Assembly: GCA_023418475.1 (NCBI GenBank)
Contig: JAEZZO010000004.1
Span: 90,281 to 154,280 of the forward strand
Length of the DNA stretch: 64,000 nucleotides
Reading direction: 5' to 3'
Source of the DNA: Bacillota bacterium
GTDB taxonomy: Bacteria > Bacillota > Clostridia > Lachnospirales > Lachnospiraceae
The notes under the pieces were generated by a model, which was not told where the DNA came from, did not search any database, and saw only the letters and a program-made list of their open reading frames with translations. The position numbers were made by a program, and so were the translations under genes. Shown piece by piece: positions 7,634 through 16,584 of this stretch; position 1 is the first letter of the stretch, and each line of letters opens with the position of its first letter.

Positions 7634-10003
7634 ATGTATTTTAGAATTTTAGCAAAAGATTTAAAACGCAAGAAAACAATGAATATCATTCTGTTAATCT
7701 TTATTGTACTGGCAGCAACCTTTATCTCAAGCAGTATGAATAATTTGATTGCAATTACATCGGCTATGGATCATTATTTTCAAAAAGCAGAGTTAAAGGA
7801 CTTCATGATTCTTACGATAAAGAATGAAAAGAATGATGCTGCAATTGTCAAATTTCTAGATCAAAATAAGAATGTGAAAAGCTGGTCAGTGGATGAAAAC
7901 CTGTATGTATCGCGCGAGGATTTAGAGCTTTATGGAGGGAAGAATTTTGAATTCTCAAATGTAGCTTTCATCAGCAGCTACAATATTAAACAGCAGAAAT
8001 TTTTCGACAGTGCAAACAAGGAAATCACAACGGTAAAGGACGGCGAAATTTATTTACCTAAAAAGGTGATGGAGAATGTCGGAATAAAACCCGGAGATAT
8101 TATTACAATTAAAAGTGATGGACTTAAAGTGAATTTTAAGGTGATCGGTAACTGTAAGGATGCACTTCTGGGATCGGCTATGATGGGAGCAGCCAGATTT
8201 TTAGTTAGTGAGGGTGATTACAAGAAGCTGAGGGGAAATGTCAAATTAGGGAGTGGATCAATATACTCTGTTAAAGCTTCTAATTTAACGGCTTTTGAAA
8301 AGGATTACAATAATATGGGTTTTGATAATCTGGTTTCCTGTGATAAAAGCCTGATTTCCTTTACTTATATTATGGATATGATTATTGCTGGAGTTCTTTT
8401 GGTAGTCAGTATCTTCCTCATTCTGATTTCATTGGTTATTCTGCGCTTTACAATAGTGTTTACGTTGAATGAAGAGTTTCGTGAAATCGGCGTTATGAAG
8501 GCAATTGGAATTGGGGGCAGGAAAATCCGGGGATTATATATCGTAAAATATCTGGCAATATCCTCGGTAGGGGCAGCCCTTGGCTTTGTTCTTGGAATTC
8601 CCTTCGGAAATATGTTTTTACGGCAGGTTTCCGGGAACATCATTATGGAAAATGGAACGCAGGGACTGGTAATCAGCTTTTTATGCTCAATTTTGATTGT
8701 TGTGACTGTAACCCTGTTCTGTTATTCCTGCACACGTCAGGTGAATAAGCTTTCTCCGATTGACGCGATCAGAAATGGTTCCAACGGAGAGCGCTTTAAA
8801 CGAAAAGGATGTTTAAATCTAAATAAAAGCAAGCTGCCGGCCGTCTGGTTTATGGCTGTAAATGATATTTTTAGCGGAATAAAAAAATTCAGCGTTTTAA
8901 TCATAACCTTTACAATTGGAATTATTCTAATAATTGTTCCGGTAAACACGATCAATACCATGAGAGATGACAATCTGATTATTCTATTTGACAAGGCAAA
9001 GAGTGATGCCTATCTGATCAATGAAAATAATTTTAAACTTTTCCGGGAAAAGAGACGTAACTTTATGGAAAACTACCTTAAAGATATGGCGGATACTATT
9101 GCAAAAAAGGGGATGCCCTGCGAAGTGTTCAGTGAAATGCTGTTTAAGCTGAAAATAACAAATAAGGATTTAAGCTTTATATCCCTTGCACAACAGGGAA
9201 CCTTAGTAAGTGCGGATCAGTACACTTATACCGAGGGGCAAGCACCCAGGTATGCAAACGAGGTGGCTCTTACCCATGTGACTGCGAATAAAGTAGAGGC
9301 AAAAATCGGAGATACCGTAATGATTAAAATAGGCGGAGAAGAGCAGAAATTCCTGGTAACAGCATACTTTCAATCTCTTAATAATTTAGGCGAAGGAATT
9401 CGATTTTCAGAGAAAGCCAACCTGGATTATTCCTCTGCTGCGGGTGGTGCAGCTATTCAAGTAAGATTTACGGATCATCCGTCGGCAGTGGATATAAAAA
9501 ATCGTTTGATGAAACTCAAAGAGATGTTTCCAGAGTATCAGGTTATTACGGGAAAGGAATACATCGATAATATGATGGGTGGTATTGCAAAACAACTGGA
9601 GGGAGTGAAGCAGCTGATCGTTGTTGTCATTTTAATCATTAATACACTGGTTGCCATACTAATGGTAAAAACCTTTATCACAAAGGAGAAGGGTGAAATC
9701 GGAATGCTTAAAAGTCTTGGCTTTCAGAATATTACAATTGTGAAATGGCAGTCTATACGAATCGGAATTGTCCTGTTTATCTCGATGCTGCTTGGTGCAG
9801 GACTTTCCAATCCGATCGCTCGGATTACATCCGGCAGGATCTTTCAGATGATGGGAGCCAGTCATATTGATTTTGTGATAAAACCATTTGAGGTTTATGT
9901 GTTCTATCCGGTAATGATCTTTGCAATAACAATGGGGGCAAGTATCCTGACGGCAACGCAGATCAGAAGGATAGCAGCCCGCGAAACAAATAATATTGAG
10001 TAA
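7634..10003 (+). CDS. FtsX-like ABC transporter permease
   Basis: A 789-aa membrane subunit with a duplicated layout. One helix (about 15-35), a large extracellular domain and a three-helix FtsX block (about 245-365) are followed by another helix (about 410-430), a second extracellular domain and a final FtsX block (about 660-780). FtsX permeases of this MacB-like class use ATP to move or release lipoproteins, peptides or antimicrobials without a classic channel. Ribosome site AAAGGGGAAAGG precedes ATG 7634. Its ATPase, response regulator and kinase follow on the same strand, so peptide-antibiotic sensing and resistance is plausible but unproven. Confidence 0.85.
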   Translation: MYFRILAKDLKRKKTMNIILLIFIVLAATFISSSMNNLIAITSAMDHYFQKAELKDFMILTIKNEKNDAAIVKFLDQNKNVKSWSVDENLYVSREDLELYGGKNFEFSNVAFISSYNIKQQKFFDSANKEITTVKDGEIYLPKKVMENVGIKPGDIITIKSDGLKVNFKVIGNCKDALLGSAMMGAARFLVSEGDYKKLRGNVKLGSGSIYSVKASNLTAFEKDYNNMGFDNLVSCDKSLISFTYIMDMIIAGVLLVVSIFLILISLVILRFTIVFTLNEEFREIGVMKAIGIGGRKIRGLYIVKYLAISSVGAALGFVLGIPFGNMFLRQVSGNIIMENGTQGLVISFLCSILIVVTVTLFCYSCTRQVNKLSPIDAIRNGSNGERFKRKGCLNLNKSKLPAVWFMAVNDIFSGIKKFSVLIITFTIGIILIIVPVNTINTMRDDNLIILFDKAKSDAYLINENNFKLFREKRRNFMENYLKDMADTIAKKGMPCEVFSEMLFKLKITNKDLSFISLAQQGTLVSADQYTYTEGQAPRYANEVALTHVTANKVEAKIGDTVMIKIGGEEQKFLVTAYFQSLNNLGEGIRFSEKANLDYSSAAGGAAIQVRFTDHPSAVDIKNRLMKLKEMFPEYQVITGKEYIDNMMGGIAKQLEGVKQLIVVVILIINTLVAILMVKTFITKEKGEIGMLKSLGFQNITIVKWQSIRIGIVLFISMLLGAGLSNPIARITSGRIFQMMGASHIDFVIKPFEVYVFYPVMIFAITMGASILTATQIRRIAARETNNIE

Positions 10004-10010
10004 TAGAAAT

Positions 10011-10183
10011 GGGTATATGTTTGAAAGAAAGTCATTTTCAAACTATTTATGAAAGCCTATTCACTTTTTGAATAAGTCATCAAAAAGTGAAAGGCACGGG
10101 TATATGTTTGAAAGAAAGTCGTTTTCAAACTATTTATGAAAGCCTATTCATTTTTGAATAGGACATCAAAAAGTGAAAGGCAC
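10011..10183 (+). repeat. Tandem duplication of an 87-bp hairpin unit
   Basis: Copy 1 (10011-10097) and copy 2 (10098-10183) differ at only a few positions. Each unit holds two hairpins: GTTTGAAA pairing with TTTCAAAC, and CACTTTTTGA (or a shortened form) pairing with TCAAAAAGTG. The block fills the gap between the permease and its ATPase and ends 10 bases before the ATPase start. Confidence 0.85.
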
Positions 10184-10193
10184 GGGGATAAGT

Positions 10194-10961
10194 ATGACAA
10201 ATGTTTTGGAAGTAAAGGATTTGTGTAAAACCTATATTGTGAATAAACGTCAGAACAATGTTCTTAGAAATGTGAATTTTGCAATTGCGGAGGGAGAGAT
10301 GGCTGCGATTATGGGGCCTTCCGGTTCCGGAAAATCAACGCTCTTATATGCCGTATCAGGTATGGATCATATCACGGCCGGGAATGTAATGTTTTTAGGA
10401 ACAGATATTTCTAATTTAAATGCAAAAAGGCTTGCGGACATAAGATTGGATGAAATGGGTTTCATCTTTCAGCAGATGTATATGCTGAAAAACTTGACGG
10501 TACTGGATAATATCATCCTCCCTGCCTGTCAGTCAAAAAAGAAAAAGGAGAGAAGAACAGAAACGGTAGAAAGAGGACGGAAGCTGATGAAGAAACTGGG
10601 GATTATTGAAATTGCCGATAATGATATTACAGAAATATCAGGCGGACAGTTACAGCGTGCCTGCATTTGCAGAAGTATGATCAATAGACCGAAAATGATA
10701 TTTGCGGATGAACCGACGGGTGCACTTAATCGAAGCTCTTCCAATGAGGTGATGACGGAGCTTGGTAAAATAAATGAAGAAGGGACTACGGTTCTACTGG
10801 TAACACATGATGTAAAGGTAGCCGCAAGATGTACCAGAGTTATCTATATTGTTGACGGAAATATTAAAGGCGAGTATCATTTAGACAGATACAGCGATCA
10901 AAATACGCTGAAGGAACGGGAACGTGTCTTAAATAACTGGCTGATGGAATTGGGCTGGTAA
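10194..10961 (+). CDS. ABC transporter ATP-binding protein
   Basis: A MacB/LolD-type ATPase of 255 aa: Walker A GPSGSGKST, Q-loop FIFQQ, signature SGGQLQRACICRS, Walker B MIFADEPTG, H-loop VTHD. It energises the FtsX-like permease encoded upstream. The start is ATG 10194 (MTNVLEVKDLCKTY); the in-frame GTG at 10173 falls inside the duplicated hairpin unit and has no proper ribosome site. Even the ATG has only a weak GGGG site, so translation may depend on the RNA structure upstream. Confidence 0.92.
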   Translation: MTNVLEVKDLCKTYIVNKRQNNVLRNVNFAIAEGEMAAIMGPSGSGKSTLLYAVSGMDHITAGNVMFLGTDISNLNAKRLADIRLDEMGFIFQQMYMLKNLTVLDNIILPACQSKKKKERRTETVERGRKLMKKLGIIEIADNDITEISGGQLQRACICRSMINRPKMIFADEPTGALNRSSSNEVMTELGKINEEGTTVLLVTHDVKVAARCTRVIYIVDGNIKGEYHLDRYSDQNTLKERERVLNNWLMELGW

Positions 10962-10990
10962 TCACTGCTTTCGGTAAAAGGGGGATTTGT

Positions 10991-11683
10991 ATGGCTGATA
11001 TTCTGATTGTTGAGGATCATAAAGAAATTGGAGGACTTCTCTGTGATTTTCTTCGCGCAGAGGGGTATTGCTCCTATCTGGCAATGAACGCGGAGGAGGC
11101 ACTTACTTATTATAAGAAAGAAGGAGCCCGTCTCATTGTTCTTGATATTATGCTGCCCGGTATGGATGGCTTTGCTCTCTGTAGCACCATCAGAGAAAAT
11201 AATAATGTACCAATTATTGTTGTCAGTGCAAAAACAGAGAAAGAAGATAAACTAAACGGTCTGATACTGGGCGCCGATGATTATATGGAAAAGCCTTACG
11301 ACATCGATATTCTTCTCGCGAAAATCAAAGGAATTTTCAAAAGAAGATATGACTGTGATCTCTTGGTCGATGGAAATCTGAGAATTAATAAAATTAACCG
11401 CATAGTTTATTATAAGGACAGGGAACTCCCTTTAACGGTAAAGGAATTCGATCTATTGGAGCTTTTAATGGAAAATAAATCGAAAACATTGAAAAAAGAA
11501 TGGTTGTTTAATAAAATCTGGGGATTTGACAGCTTTAGTGAGCCGCAGACCTTGACTGTTCATATCAAGTGGCTTAGGCAGAAAATCGAGGAAGATCCCA
11601 AAAATCCGGTAAGACTTCTGACGGTATGGGGTGTGGGTTATCGGTTTGAAGGATGCCCGCCCGGTGAGAGGGAGCCGCTATGA
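10991..11683 (+). CDS. OmpR-family response regulator
   Basis: A 230-aa DNA-binding regulator. The receiver begins ILIVEDHKE and carries the phosphoacceptor Asp in IVLDIMLPGMDG; the switch Lys is in YMEKPYD. The C-terminal winged helix includes TVKEFDLLELL and VWGVGYRFE. It pairs with the kinase encoded next, whose ATG overlaps its stop (ATGA). Ribosome site AAAGGGGG lies upstream of ATG 10991. It probably controls the flanking transporter. Confidence 0.92.
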   Translation: MADILIVEDHKEIGGLLCDFLRAEGYCSYLAMNAEEALTYYKKEGARLIVLDIMLPGMDGFALCSTIRENNNVPIIVVSAKTEKEDKLNGLILGADDYMEKPYDIDILLAKIKGIFKRRYDCDLLVDGNLRINKINRIVYYKDRELPLTVKEFDLLELLMENKSKTLKKEWLFNKIWGFDSFSEPQTLTVHIKWLRQKIEEDPKNPVRLLTVWGVGYRFEGCPPGEREPL

Positions 11684-12930
11684 AGCGCTATCATCATATC
11701 ATGTTGGGTGTCATTTTATTACTGGCTGCAGTTTTTATCGGTGTTAATTTATTCCTATCCATGTTGTTTTATAAGGATAATAACCGAACCTACCGGGTGG
11801 AAATCAATCGTTTGCAGAACGAAATTGCTCAAAAGGGAATGGGGTCTATTAAGTTGGAGCAATATAACTGTGTAAAAAACATCACTGTTTTAGAAGAAGG
11901 GAAAGACGAACCTGAATTTTTTGAGGGTAACGGAAGCGATTATATTATTAAAAAGATAGGTATAAGCTACTACCGCTTTGATTATGAAGTAATGCTGACC
12001 AACGAATACCATGTAATTCTACTGACTATAAATGCTGCGCTTGGAACTATGGCAGCAATTGTATTGGGAGTGATGATATTTCTGCAAGAAAAGCTTTTGA
12101 AACCCTTTCATATTATTAGTGACTTACCCTATGAGCTTTCGAAGGGCAATTTGACGGCCGGACTTAAAGAGAATAAAAGTCGATTCTTCGGAAAGTTTCT
12201 ATGGGGACTTGATCTGCTTCGTGAGAGTCTGGAGAAACAGAAAGAGAAGGAGCTTTCTTTGCAGAAGGAAAAAAAGACACTGGTACTTTCTATCTCTCAT
12301 GATATCAAAACACCGCTCAGTGCTATCAATCTATATGCAAAGGCATTATCAAGAGATCTTTATAAAAGTGATGAAAAACGAATGGAAGCAGCGGAAAATA
12401 TCAGTATTAAGGTAAAAGAAATTGAGGGTTTTGTATCAGATATTATTAAGACCTCCAGCGAGGAGTTTTTAAGTTTTAAAGTAGATAACGGAGAGTTTTA
12501 TATGAATAGTCTGTTAAAGAAAATCAGCAATTATTATACGGAGAAATTATCTTTGTACGGGATAGACTTCCGGATAGAAGACTTTAGAAACTGCCTGATC
12601 CGGGGAGATATTAACAGGGCTGTGGAAGTCTTACAAAACATTATCGAGAATGCAATTAAATATGGAGACGGGGGAAGCATTACAATTGCCGTAACCAGTG
12701 AGGAGGACTGCCGCCTGATTTCAATTATGAACAGCGGCTGTTCTCTTCCGGAAAATGAATTACCCCATATATTTGAAAGCTTCTGGAGAGGTTCAAATAT
12801 CGGCAATCACAGCGGAAGCGGTTTGGGATTATATATCTGCCGGCAGCTTATGAAAAGGATGGAGGGAGATATTTTCGCAAAATGTGATGAGGATAAAATA
12901 CAGGTAACGGTGGTGTTCAGGATGATATAA
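11680..12930 (+). CDS. Sensor histidine kinase
   Basis: A 416-aa membrane kinase with helices at about residues 8-30 and 112-135 flanking an 80-residue extracellular domain. The DHp helix has SISHDIKTPLSAI with the phosphorylated His, followed by the N-box NIIENAIKYG and G-boxes ending SGSGLGLYICRQLM. The sensor loop is longer than the tiny loop of true BceS intramembrane sensors. It partners the preceding regulator through a 4-base overlap, and a hairpin terminator follows at 13054. Confidence 0.9.
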   Translation: MKRYHHIMLGVILLLAAVFIGVNLFLSMLFYKDNNRTYRVEINRLQNEIAQKGMGSIKLEQYNCVKNITVLEEGKDEPEFFEGNGSDYIIKKIGISYYRFDYEVMLTNEYHVILLTINAALGTMAAIVLGVMIFLQEKLLKPFHIISDLPYELSKGNLTAGLKENKSRFFGKFLWGLDLLRESLEKQKEKELSLQKEKKTLVLSISHDIKTPLSAINLYAKALSRDLYKSDEKRMEAAENISIKVKEIEGFVSDIIKTSSEEFLSFKVDNGEFYMNSLLKKISNYYTEKLSLYGIDFRIEDFRNCLIRGDINRAVEVLQNIIENAIKYGDGGSITIAVTSEEDCRLISIMNSGCSLPENELPHIFESFWRGSNIGNHSGSGLGLYICRQLMKRMEGDIFAKCDEDKIQVTVVFRMI

Positions 12931-13053
12931 TACTGCGGCTAAATTTCTATATAACATGGAACATTCAGCTCATGACCTGGTCAAATTCCGATGCTGCTTT
13001 GTAAAAAGTAATTATAGAATCTTGTGAAGAACGTATTGCATTATATACAGAAG

Positions 13054-13103
13054 AGAAAGGAGAAGCATAAAGGTAGTTATCTGCCTTTATGCTTCTCCTT
13101 TCT
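13054..13103. terminator. Long hairpin between converging transporter modules
   Basis: Twenty-three-base arms (13054-13076 and 13081-13103, one G-T pair) with a TTAT loop. The T-rich tail (ACTTTTACTTT) is loose. It probably ends the first module and may also serve the opposite strand. Confidence 0.7.
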
Positions 13104-13117
13104 ACTTTTACTTTGCT

Positions 13118-13261
13118 TAGGCAATTGCGAAACTATATAGTTGCTCAAATTGTATACACAGAATACATATATTCCTCCGCTCCTTCCGCTTAACTTCCGC
13201 TCCAGAACATGTGCTTTCTGTGTATACAATTAATATAATTCTTGCGTTTCGCAATTACCTA
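13118..13261. mobile_element. MITE-like element with target-site duplication
   Basis: The 144-bp element has 16-bp terminal inverted repeats, TAGGCAATTGCGAAAC on the left and GTTTCGCAATTACCTA on the right (one mismatch), with subterminal inverted TTGTATACACAGAA/TTCTGTGTATACAA. It is flanked by an exact 11-bp direct repeat TTTACTTTGCT (13107-13117 and 13262-13272), as expected for insertion with target duplication. No protein is encoded. A shorter relative lies at 55938-56023. Confidence 0.8.
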
Positions 13262-13364
13262 TTTACTTTGCTATACAGGGCTATATTATCTTAATTGGCA
13301 ATGAAAAATAATAGTGTTACCATAAGCAAACGGATAGTGATATGGGATTCTAATATATATGTTC

Positions 13365-15758
13365 TTACAGGGTAATAATGACATCGGAAATACCTCTTGC
13401 TTTCATCTGCTGCATTGGTTTTATAATGGAAATGAGTGAGGCAAGCAAACATGCAGTAATAATCGATAGCACCTGTAGCAGGGGGAAATTCCAGGTGATC
13501 TGAAGAAAATCAGTAAAAGCTTTCCGTAAAAATACACCAAGTATTATTCCAAACAGACATCCTGTCAGACAGTAGGTAGCAGCTTCGGTAACCACCATCC
13601 TGCTTAACTGGGAACCGGACATTCCAACGGCACGCATAATTCCGAAATTTCTCATCTTTGCGGCTATGCTGGTGTTCATGGTATTCATGATATTTAAGAT
13701 ACTGATCAGGGCTATTACAGTGACAAAACCATAAATAAATATTGTTACAGTGATAAAAGCATTATTGGTTTCTTGATTCATCTGTCTGCGGTCGCCTACT
13801 TTTATACTGTGTCCGGCCAATGCTTTTATCTGCTCGACGGTACGATCCGGGGAACTTTTTTTAAGCTGAACATCAATTTCTTTATAAGCATTGTCCGTTG
13901 ATATCTCTCGAAAGAGCTGTTCCGTTGTAATAAAAGCTGTCATAATCGTATCATTCGTTGAATAAGGGATGGAATCGGCTATTGCAAGCACTGTTAATTC
14001 CCTGATCCCATTTGCAGTTTTTATCCGGACCTTATCACCGAGCTTTAGAGAGGTGGTTTTGGTAAGCTCATCCATACGGTATATCTTATTTACGGCTATG
14101 ATACCATTATTTTTATTCAGATAAGCTTCACTGGCGCTTCCTTCGGTAAGATATGCCTTTGCCCATTTGAACTGAGTATCGTCATAGGAGATAAGCCGGG
14201 ATTTTTCAGGATTTATAATATAGCCATTTTCCTCTGTTATAAAATCCCCCAGGTCCTTTTTATATTGCGGGGTAAGGCGGTCTAAAGCAATGGATGCGAT
14301 GACTGTAGTACTCATTCTGCCATTTGCGTTCTTGACTTCTTCGAGTTTTTGAAGCTTCTGATAAATATCCGTTCCTATCCCTTCCCGGGAAGCCAGACGC
14401 AGATCTGCCGAGTAGCATTGTAACGGCCTCGCGCCAAGGACATCCGGATTAATCATAACCTGGAAAAGCAAAAATAGAATAATGCTAAAGGCAATGGAAC
14501 AGGACATCAGGAATAGAGTTTTTTTCCTTCCGATGGCATTCAAAATTCCCATGGATACTTCTATGGGGAGCAATTTTGTTAATAAACCCACCTTTTTTTT
14601 CTTTTTGATATGGAAATCATTATTGCCGGTCATAGCACTCACCGCTGATACCCGGGAAGCCTTTCTGGCAGGAGATAATAATGCCAGGAGGACGGTAAGA
14701 AAGCCTAGTATTATTCCTGCCAGAATACCGGAGGAACTAAGCCGGAACAGTCCGATTGCTCCGTAGATACTACGATTAAACAGCTTAAGGATTGCCAGGC
14801 AAATAATAGATAGCAGGTAACCGAGAGCAAGACCGGGAGGAATAGCTTTTAGGGCAATCAGGAAGCCTTCTCTCCGGACGAGTCTCTTGATCTGGTATTC
14901 TGAGGAGCCGATACAGCGCAGCAGACCAAATTGTTTAATTCTTTCCATAACAGAAATGTTGAAGGTATTATAGATCATAACTACAGCAGTAAGCAGTACG
15001 AGTGTAAATAAGCCGCCTCCTATTACAATATATTGTACTACCCTGTTATTTCCGCTCTGAAGCATCAGAGCCAGAAGGCCTTCATTATAACCGATTCTGT
15101 CCTCATTCAGCTTAAGTTTGGTTTTAATTTCCTGCTCAGCCCTTCGAATAGAGATACCATCCTTAAAAAGTATGAAGAAAGAGCTTTTCTCCGGAATATA
15201 AGAAGAGGATGCAGCGATGGAAAGAAAAACAATGGGAAGGGAAGTAGCCTTGGTAACGCCCCAATCCTTATAGATGCCGCTAATCCGGTATTTTATCGGC
15301 GTTCCTCCAAAAGCAGCAACTGCTACGGTGTCTCCCGGTTTCAATCCAGCTTTGGCAGCATACCAATTCTCGAGCATAATTTCATCCTTTGCTTCCGGAT
15401 AGGAGCCTATTAAAATTCGAAAATTCAAATTGGCTGCAAAGTTGGATGAGATTGCACCGAGCGCACATTCTTCTCCCTCAATGCTTCCGTTTTTATATTC
15501 TTTCAGAATTCCGCTGTTTAAGATATCAAAGCGGCTCTGTAGCATTGATATTTCCCTTTCAGAAGGAGTTCTGACCAGAATGTGATAGTTGCCTTCCGTA
15601 TCCAGAATATGCTGCCTTTCAAATACAATAAGAGAATCGAGTATGGATATAATTCCAACAACGAGTGCAACAGAAAGGATTACACTTGCCATGGCAAGCC
15701 GGGATATTTTTTTATGAGCAGATAAATATTTCGGAGCAAGCTGCAGATAATTCATCAT
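13365..15758 (-). CDS. FtsX-like ABC transporter permease (second module)
   Basis: A 797-aa permease with the duplicated MacB-like plan: an N-terminal helix (about 20-42), an extracellular domain, an FtsX block (about 245-375), then a helix near 420, a second extracellular domain and a final FtsX block (about 675-795, including MNTMNTSIAAKMRNFGIMRA). It is similar in architecture but not in sequence detail to the permease at 7634. Its ATG overlaps the stop of the ATPase upstream (ATGA), so the two subunits are translationally coupled. Role inferred: export of, or protection from, an antimicrobial compound. Confidence 0.85.
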   Translation of the reverse strand: MMNYLQLAPKYLSAHKKISRLAMASVILSVALVVGIISILDSLIVFERQHILDTEGNYHILVRTPSEREISMLQSRFDILNSGILKEYKNGSIEGEECALGAISSNFAANLNFRILIGSYPEAKDEIMLENWYAAKAGLKPGDTVAVAAFGGTPIKYRISGIYKDWGVTKATSLPIVFLSIAASSSYIPEKSSFFILFKDGISIRRAEQEIKTKLKLNEDRIGYNEGLLALMLQSGNNRVVQYIVIGGGLFTLVLLTAVVMIYNTFNISVMERIKQFGLLRCIGSSEYQIKRLVRREGFLIALKAIPPGLALGYLLSIICLAILKLFNRSIYGAIGLFRLSSSGILAGIILGFLTVLLALLSPARKASRVSAVSAMTGNNDFHIKKKKKVGLLTKLLPIEVSMGILNAIGRKKTLFLMSCSIAFSIILFLLFQVMINPDVLGARPLQCYSADLRLASREGIGTDIYQKLQKLEEVKNANGRMSTTVIASIALDRLTPQYKKDLGDFITEENGYIINPEKSRLISYDDTQFKWAKAYLTEGSASEAYLNKNNGIIAVNKIYRMDELTKTTSLKLGDKVRIKTANGIRELTVLAIADSIPYSTNDTIMTAFITTEQLFREISTDNAYKEIDVQLKKSSPDRTVEQIKALAGHSIKVGDRRQMNQETNNAFITVTIFIYGFVTVIALISILNIMNTMNTSIAAKMRNFGIMRAVGMSGSQLSRMVVTEAATYCLTGCLFGIILGVFLRKAFTDFLQITWNFPLLQVLSIITACLLASLISIIKPMQQMKARGISDVIITL

Positions 15759-16441
15759 GATAGCACACTCCCATCCAGTTCTGTGACAATTCCATCCTCT
15801 ACATGGAAGACCCGGTCTGAATATGTAGCTAAATTCTGGTTATGTGTTATCATAATCAGAGTTTGTCGATATCGTTCTACGGAAAGTTTTAAAAGCTTAA
15901 TCACATCGGCTGTATTTTTGGTATCCAGATTACCGGTGGGCTCATCTGCCAGGATGATCGCAGGCTTGGAAACCAGTGCGCGTCCGATTGCAACCCTTTG
16001 CTGCTGGCCGCCGGATAACTGGCTGGGAAGATGATACCTTCTGTCCTTAAGGCCCAGAATATTAAGAAGATCCTCTAGGTAGGAGCTATCCGGTTTCTGA
16101 TAATCCAGAAGTAGCGGGAAAATGATGTTCTCCTCAACGTTAAGCTCAGGGATCAGATTATAGGCCTGAAAAATAAATCCTATATTTCTTCGGCGAAAAA
16201 TGGATAACGCCTTTTCTTTCATGCCAAAGACAGCATTTCCATCCAGAAAAACCTCGCCTGAGGTAGGAGTATCCAGTGCACCCAGAAGGTTTAATAAAGT
16301 ACTTTTTCCGGATCCGGAGGGCCCAACAAGACTGACGAATTCTCCCTTGGAAATAGATAAGCTTACATTGTTTACTGCATTTACTGAAGTTTCTCCCTTT
16401 CCATAAACCTTACATAAATTTTTAGTTACTAAAATCTCCAT
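15755..16441 (-). CDS. ABC transporter ATP-binding protein (second module)
   Basis: A 228-aa MacB/LolD-type ATPase with Walker A GPSGSGKST, Q-loop FIFQAYN, signature LSGGQQQRVAIGRAL, Walker B IILADEPTGNLD and H-loop ITHNQ. ATG 16441 has AGAGGTGTAAGG upstream. It works with the permease that follows by a 4-base overlap. A 143-base gap from the kinase gene suggests a separate promoter; the gap carries a direct repeat of ACCGGTAA (minus strand), which could bind the cognate regulator. Confidence 0.92.
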   Translation of the reverse strand: MEILVTKNLCKVYGKGETSVNAVNNVSLSISKGEFVSLVGPSGSGKSTLLNLLGALDTPTSGEVFLDGNAVFGMKEKALSIFRRRNIGFIFQAYNLIPELNVEENIIFPLLLDYQKPDSSYLEDLLNILGLKDRRYHLPSQLSGGQQQRVAIGRALVSKPAIILADEPTGNLDTKNTADVIKLLKLSVERYRQTLIMITHNQNLATYSDRVFHVEDGIVTELDGSVLS

Positions 16442-16584
16442 CCTTACACCTCTTCTTTATAATTACCGGTATGGATTTGAGTGCGAAAAATTAATTTACC
16501 GGTCAATACAAGTAAACACAGGAAGCGTTTCTCTTGCTTAAGGAGATCATATCATTTTCCTCTTACTGTAGAATGACTCTCAGC

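Noticed and set aside
10011..10183. CRISPR array
   Set aside because: Only two units in direct contact, no spacers, and no cas genes in the window.
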